In this document: positions 60,437 through 64,000 of the stretch, in pieces
How positions within the stretch are numbered: position 1 is the first letter of the stretch
Layout of the letters: every line of letters begins with the position of its first letter
Assembly: GCF_036227605.1 (NCBI RefSeq)
Contig: NZ_CP109487.1
Coordinates: 248,001-312,000 of the forward strand
DNA: 64,000 bases
Direction: 5' to 3'
Origin: Streptomyces sp. NBC_01439
Lineage (GTDB): Bacteria > Actinomycetota > Actinomycetes > Streptomycetales > Streptomycetaceae
The notes under the pieces: generated by a model
Told to the model about the DNA's origin: nothing
What the model saw: the letters and a program-made list of their open reading frames with translations, nothing else
The model's database searches: none
Program-made: the position numbers and the translations under genes

Positions 60437-61177
60437 ATGGGACTAGCGGCGCAAAGGACCCGACCCCTGTTGACGACAGCAACCGAAGTCTTCACAGTCC
60501 GGCCGTACACCCCGCATTGCCAGGTGATCAGCACCGAAGGCGATCACGCCGTCATAGGCATTTCCCCGGGGAACAGTTACTTTTCGGCCCAACGTGTCAA
60601 TGACCTTGCCCATTGGGGCCTGCGCAACTTCGAGCAGGTCGACCTCATCTACACCGACATGCACGTGGCAGAGATGTACGAGGCTCTCGGCTACGGCGAG
60701 GACGAAGCCCGTCGCAAGGCGGTGAAGAACCTGCGCGGCGTCCGCGCCAAGGTGAACAACGCCGCCGCGGAGGCCGACCCCACCGGCACCCGCCTCCGCG
60801 CCCGCCCGATGTCGTCCCTCACCGACATCCCGGCCTACCGGGCGCTCCACAGCCACCTGACCAGCCTGCTGGACACCGACCCGGATTTCCGCAAGACCAG
60901 CAACACACTGGTCGACGCCTTCCTCTCGTCCAAGGTCCTGAACGGGAAGGCCGCCACCACACGGCAGCGCGACGTGTGCTTGGAGTACGTCTGCGCCGAA
61001 ATGCCGCTCTTCCTCGACACGCCCGCCATCCTCGGCGTGCCGTCGTCCCTCAATTGCTACCACCAGCTCCTGCCCATGGCGGAACTGCTCTACTCACGCG
61101 GCTCGGGCCTGCGCGCCTCGCGCAACCAGGGTCACGCCATCATCACCCCCGCCGAAGGAGCTCCCGATGTCCGCTGA
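60437..61177 (+). CDS. tRNA-dependent cyclodipeptide synthase, Rv2275-like (cyclo(Tyr-Tyr))
   Basis: A 246-residue CDPS using two aminoacyl-tRNAs to make a diketopiperazine. It shows [20 protein letters not shown] with nucleophile Ser43, [32 protein letters not shown], and [20 protein letters not shown] with Tyr184 and Glu188, then [20 protein letters not shown] and [15 protein letters not shown]. Ser43 and Glu188 are spaced exactly as Ser88 and Glu233 of M. tuberculosis Rv2275, which makes cyclo(L-Tyr-L-Tyr), and the surrounding sequence is very close. A TTG at 60470 with AAAGGA upstream is an alternative start. It overlaps the P450 by 11 bp. Confidence 0.93.
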   Translation: MGLAAQRTRPLLTTATEVFTVRPYTPHCQVISTEGDHAVIGISPGNSYFSAQRVNDLAHWGLRNFEQVDLIYTDMHVAEMYEALGYGEDEARRKAVKNLRGVRAKVNNAAAEADPTGTRLRARPMSSLTDIPAYRALHSHLTSLLDTDPDFRKTSNTLVDAFLSSKVLNGKAATTRQRDVCLEYVCAEMPLFLDTPAILGVPSSLNCYHQLLPMAELLYSRGSGLRASRNQGHAIITPAEGAPDVR

Positions 61178-62351
61178 GACCCTGCTCGACTTCCCCTTCT
61201 CCGCGCGCGGCGACCAGCTCCCGCGCGAGATCGAGGAGCTGCGCGCCGAACCGGTGAAGCGGGTGCGCACGATAGCCGGGGACGAAGCCTGGCTCGTCTC
61301 CTCCTATCCGCTGGCCAAGCAGGTCCTCGAAGATCCCCGGTTCAGCCTGAAGGACACCTCGGCCCCCGGTGCACCCCGCCAGTACGCGCTGACGATCCCG
61401 CCCGAGGTCGTCAACAACATGGGCAACATCACCGGTGCGGGACTGCGCAAGGCCGTTCTCAAGGCGATCAACCCGAAGACGGACGGGCTCACCGGCTGGA
61501 TGCGCGCCCAGGCCAACAACCTGGTCGACGGCCTCCTGAGCCACGGGGCACCGGTCGACCTCCGCGCCCAGTTCACCAACCCGTACGCCGAGAACCTCCA
61601 CTGCCGCATCCTCGGAATTCCCGAGTCCGACGCTCCGCGCCTCGCGGCCAGCCTCGACATCGCGTTCATGAACTCGGCCTGCCCGGTCACCGGCGCCAAG
61701 CTGAACTGGGACCGCGACATCGCCTACATGGTGGAGCGCCTCGACGATCCCACCACCACCGGCCTGATCGCCGAACTCGCCGCCCTGCGCGACGACCCCG
61801 ACTACGACCACCTGACGGACGAGATGCTCGCCACCGTCGGCGTCACGCTGTTCGGCGCGGGGGTCATCTCCACCATGGGCTTCCTGACCATGGCGATCTT
61901 CTCCCTCCTCCAGAACCCGGAGATGTGGGAGCGGCTGCGCAAGGAGCCGGAGAAGATCCCTGCCGCCGTGGACGAACTCCTGCGCATCAACCTGTCGATC
62001 GCCGACGGCCTGCCCCGGCTCGCGCTGGAGGACGTCACCCTCGGCGACGTCGAGGTGAAGAAGGGCGAGCTGCTGCTCGTCCTGGTCGAGGCCGCCAACA
62101 CCGACCCGGACGTGTACCCGGACCCGCACGTCGCGGACATCGACCGGCCGAACGCCGCCACGCACCTCTCCTTCGGCGGCGGACAGCACTACTGCCCGGC
62201 CACCGCACTCGGCAAGCGGCACACCGAGATCGCCATCGAGGTGCTCCTGGAGAAGATGCCCGACCTGGCCCTCGCCGTGCCGGTCGACCAGCTCGTGTGG
62301 CGCACCCGCTTCATGAAGCGCATCCCGGAGCGCCTGCCCGTGCTCTGGTGA
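61167..62351 (+). CDS. CYP121-like cytochrome P450 (mycocyclosin synthase-like)
   Basis: A 394-residue P450 resembling M. tuberculosis CYP121 throughout: [77 protein letters not shown], and heme loop [19 protein letters not shown] with Cys343. The end QLVWRTRF...[10 protein letters not shown] is shared. CYP121 crosslinks the two tyrosines of cyclo(Tyr-Tyr). In CYP121 the active-site residues Gln385 and Arg386 precede RIPERL; here they are Met383 and Lys384, so product or orientation may differ. AAGGAG lies 6 nt before the ATG. Co-translated with the synthase. Confidence 0.93.
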   Translation: MSAETLLDFPFSARGDQLPREIEELRAEPVKRVRTIAGDEAWLVSSYPLAKQVLEDPRFSLKDTSAPGAPRQYALTIPPEVVNNMGNITGAGLRKAVLKAINPKTDGLTGWMRAQANNLVDGLLSHGAPVDLRAQFTNPYAENLHCRILGIPESDAPRLAASLDIAFMNSACPVTGAKLNWDRDIAYMVERLDDPTTTGLIAELAALRDDPDYDHLTDEMLATVGVTLFGAGVISTMGFLTMAIFSLLQNPEMWERLRKEPEKIPAAVDELLRINLSIADGLPRLALEDVTLGDVEVKKGELLLVLVEAANTDPDVYPDPHVADIDRPNAATHLSFGGGQHYCPATALGKRHTEIAIEVLLEKMPDLALAVPVDQLVWRTRFMKRIPERLPVLW

Positions 62352-62389
62352 CCGCGCGGGCGCGCGGGACGACGCGCCTTGCCCGATGG

Positions 62390-62422
62390 TGGCCCCGGCC
62401 GGGGGGAATCCGGCCGGGGCCA
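62390..62422 (+). terminator. Strong hairpin after the CDPS-P450 operon
   Basis: TGGCCCCGGCCGG (62390-62402) pairs perfectly with CCGGCCGGGGCCA (62410-62422) around a 7-nt loop, 39 bp past the P450 stop. It marks the end of the two-gene operon. Confidence 0.8.
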
Positions 62423-62543
62423 TCGCCCTGTCCGCCCGGCCCGAACCGACCCGCGGCCGGTTCCTGAGCCGTTGCCCGACCGGGGTCGTGATCGTTTGCG
62501 TGGCTGACGGGACATCCGGGGCGGTCATCGACGGACGGGGCGA

Positions 62544-64000
62544 GTGGTCGGGTTGCGAGTTGCGCGAAGGACCGTACTGCAGGCGGCGTCGGCGGGCGCC
62601 CTGACGGCACTGCTCGGCCGCACGTCCGCGGCGGCGGCCGTCCCGGGCAGCGCCGCCGGGGACCTGGTCAGGCTGCGTTTCACCCGGGCGACCAACGGGG
62701 CGGCCACGGCCTCCGCCACCGGGGAGCGGGTCATCGCCGAGGTTCAGGGCGTTCTGTGGTTGCTGCCCCGAGACGGTTCGCCCGCGACTCCGCTGACCCC
62801 GCCCGACCTGGAACCGGGTCGCCCGGTGTTCTCCCCCGACGGTCGCCAGGTGGCGATGAGCGCCTACCGGGGCGGCACCTTCCACATCTGGGTGATGAAC
62901 GCGGACGGCTCCGGCCTGCGCCCGCTCACCGACGGTCCGTTCGACCACCGCGCGCCCGCCTGGTCGCCCGACGGCCGCACCCTCGCCTTCTGTTCCGAGC
63001 GTGGCGGTGATCCGGTGGCCGGGAGCCCGTACCGGATCTGGACCCTCACCGTGACCGGCGGTCGCCCGCGCCGGCTGACGGGCCTGCCCGGCCAGGACGG
63101 CCCCGGTCAGGACGGGGAGTGGGAGGACTTCGATCCGGTCTGGTCCCCGGACGGCTCGCGCGTCCTGTTCGTACGCGCCACGCCCACCGGCGAAACCCTG
63201 ACCGCCCGGACCATCGCCTCCGTGGCCGCGGAACCCGTTGCCGGGGACCGGGGAGTGGACCCGGTCCGGATCGAGCACACCGTCACCGACGGCAGGCTGC
63301 TGGCTCCCGCGCTCTCCCCGGGCGGACGCACCGCCTGGCTGTCCGCTGCTCCCGGACCCCGCAAGGCCGAGACCCTCTCCCTCTTCGCCGACGGCCGTCC
63401 GGTCCCCCTCGACGGTGATCTCGCGCCCGCTCCCCCGCGTTGGATCGGCGACGACCGGCTGCTCATCACCCTCGACGGGCGGTTCCGGGTGATCCGCCCC
63501 CACCGGGACGGCGGTGACGACGGCCACGAGATCCCCCTCGACGCCACCCTCGAAGTGGTCCGGCCCCGCTACCGGGTCAAGGAGTACGTCCTGGAGGCCG
63601 AACGGAGTCTTCCCGTCCGGGGCATCCACCTGCCGGCCCTGTCCCCCGACGGCCGCAGCGTCGCCTTCGCCGCACTGAACGCGCTGTGGGTCGCGCCCGT
63701 CACCGGCGGAGCACCCCGCAAGATCGTCCAGGCCCCCGTCACGGCCTACGTCCAGGGACCGGTGTGGAGCCCGGACGGCCGCGCGCTGGTCTACACCGAC
63801 GACCGCGACGGCCTGAACACCGTGCGCCGCCGGGAACTCGACAGCGGCCGGGAGAGCGTCCTGGCCGCGGGCGGCCGCGTCTACGGGGCGCTGTCGCCGG
63901 ACGGCACGAGGCTCGCCGCCCTCGACCTCGCCGGGCGGCTCCTCGTCCGCGACCTCGCGACCGGGACCGATACCCCCCTGGTCGCGGCCCTCGGCGGCGG
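62544..64000 (+). CDS. Tat-exported TolB/PD40 beta-propeller protein, N-terminal part (runs off the right edge)
   Basis: The frame is open to the window end (485 codons). A twin-arginine signal (RVARRTVLQAASAGALTALL) precedes repeated PD40/WD-like blades: PVFSPDGRQVAMSAYRGGTF, APAWSPDGRTLAFCSERGG, DPVWSPDGSRVLFVRA, ALSPDGRSVAFAALNALWVA, GPVWSPDGRALVYTDDRDG and ALSPDGTRLAALDLAG. Many such proteins continue into an amidohydrolase domain; this cannot be seen here. GTG start chosen; a TTG three codons later is equally possible. It follows the operon terminator, so it is probably separate from the CDPS genes. Confidence 0.82.
   Translation, partial: MVGLRVARRTVLQAASAGALTALLGRTSAAAAVPGSAAGDLVRLRFTRATNGAATASATGERVIAEVQGVLWLLPRDGSPATPLTPPDLEPGRPVFSPDGRQVAMSAYRGGTFHIWVMNADGSGLRPLTDGPFDHRAPAWSPDGRTLAFCSERGGDPVAGSPYRIWTLTVTGGRPRRLTGLPGQDGPGQDGEWEDFDPVWSPDGSRVLFVRATPTGETLTARTIASVAAEPVAGDRGVDPVRIEHTVTDGRLLAPALSPGGRTAWLSAAPGPRKAETLSLFADGRPVPLDGDLAPAPPRWIGDDRLLITLDGRFRVIRPHRDGGDDGHEIPLDATLEVVRPRYRVKEYVLEAERSLPVRGIHLPALSPDGRSVAFAALNALWVAPVTGGAPRKIVQAPVTAYVQGPVWSPDGRALVYTDDRDGLNTVRRRELDSGRESVLAAGGRVYGALSPDGTRLAALDLAGRLLVRDLATGTDTPLVAALGG

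Overview
The window reads as chromosomal DNA of a high-GC actinomycete, almost certainly a Streptomyces or close relative. Nearly every real gene has G or C at the third codon position, GTG and TTG starts are common, and the gene families are typical of the genus: SpoIIE-type PP2C phosphatases, LCP and VanW cell-wall proteins, a CGNR regulator, a DUF5954 protein, a Pls-type synthetase, and a remnant of the telomere-associated protein Tap. I saw no tRNA, rRNA, insertion sequence or CRISPR array. All identifications are by eye from motifs and remembered family sequences.

Left part (1-36 kb). It opens with the end of an aldo/keto reductase and a putrescine/polyamine catabolism and uptake operon on the minus strand: aldehyde dehydrogenase, flavin amine oxidase, ABC ATPase and two permeases. 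The operon is visibly decayed. The oxidase has an in-frame TAG, one permease lacks the helix after its EAA loop, the other has lost its N-terminus, and no binding protein remains; a TetR gene sits at the break. Then come signalling and envelope genes (LCP, two PP2C phosphatases, VanW), a P450, and a mosaic of EACC1, caspase and Tap fragments. A decarboxylase, lipoproteins and an Rnl2-like RNA ligase follow. A CHAT protease is coupled to an LCAT-like lipase. Further damaged genes are a receptor kinase with its catalytic core deleted, a small gene with an internal TGA, and a histidine kinase lacking the end of its dimerisation domain.

Middle (36-50 kb). A CGNR regulator, a phosphoesterase and a LysE exporter lead to a Pls-type membrane NRPS followed by an M1 aminopeptidase, which resembles the epsilon-poly-lysine synthetase / degrading-enzyme pair. 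A Fur-family regulator is divergent from katG. A secreted hydrolase and YjbQ follow.

Right part (50-64 kb). It holds a PaaX-type regulator, a secreted beta-propeller phytase, and a putative carboxylate module: an MHS transporter, an OmpR-type response regulator with its histidine kinase, and an orphan TAXI binding protein. After a PhzF protein and an R61-like serine hydrolase comes a cyclodipeptide synthase overlapping a CYP121-like P450, a close match to the Mycobacterium tuberculosis Rv2275/CYP121 mycocyclosin pair. The window ends inside a Tat-exported TolB-propeller protein.

Most likely biosynthetic outputs are a cationic homopolypeptide (A-domain residues suggest lysine) and a cyclo(Tyr-Tyr)-derived product. 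The most unusual system is the coupled CHAT protease and lipase. At least eight genes in the left 36 kb are broken or internally deleted, whereas the right 28 kb looks intact.
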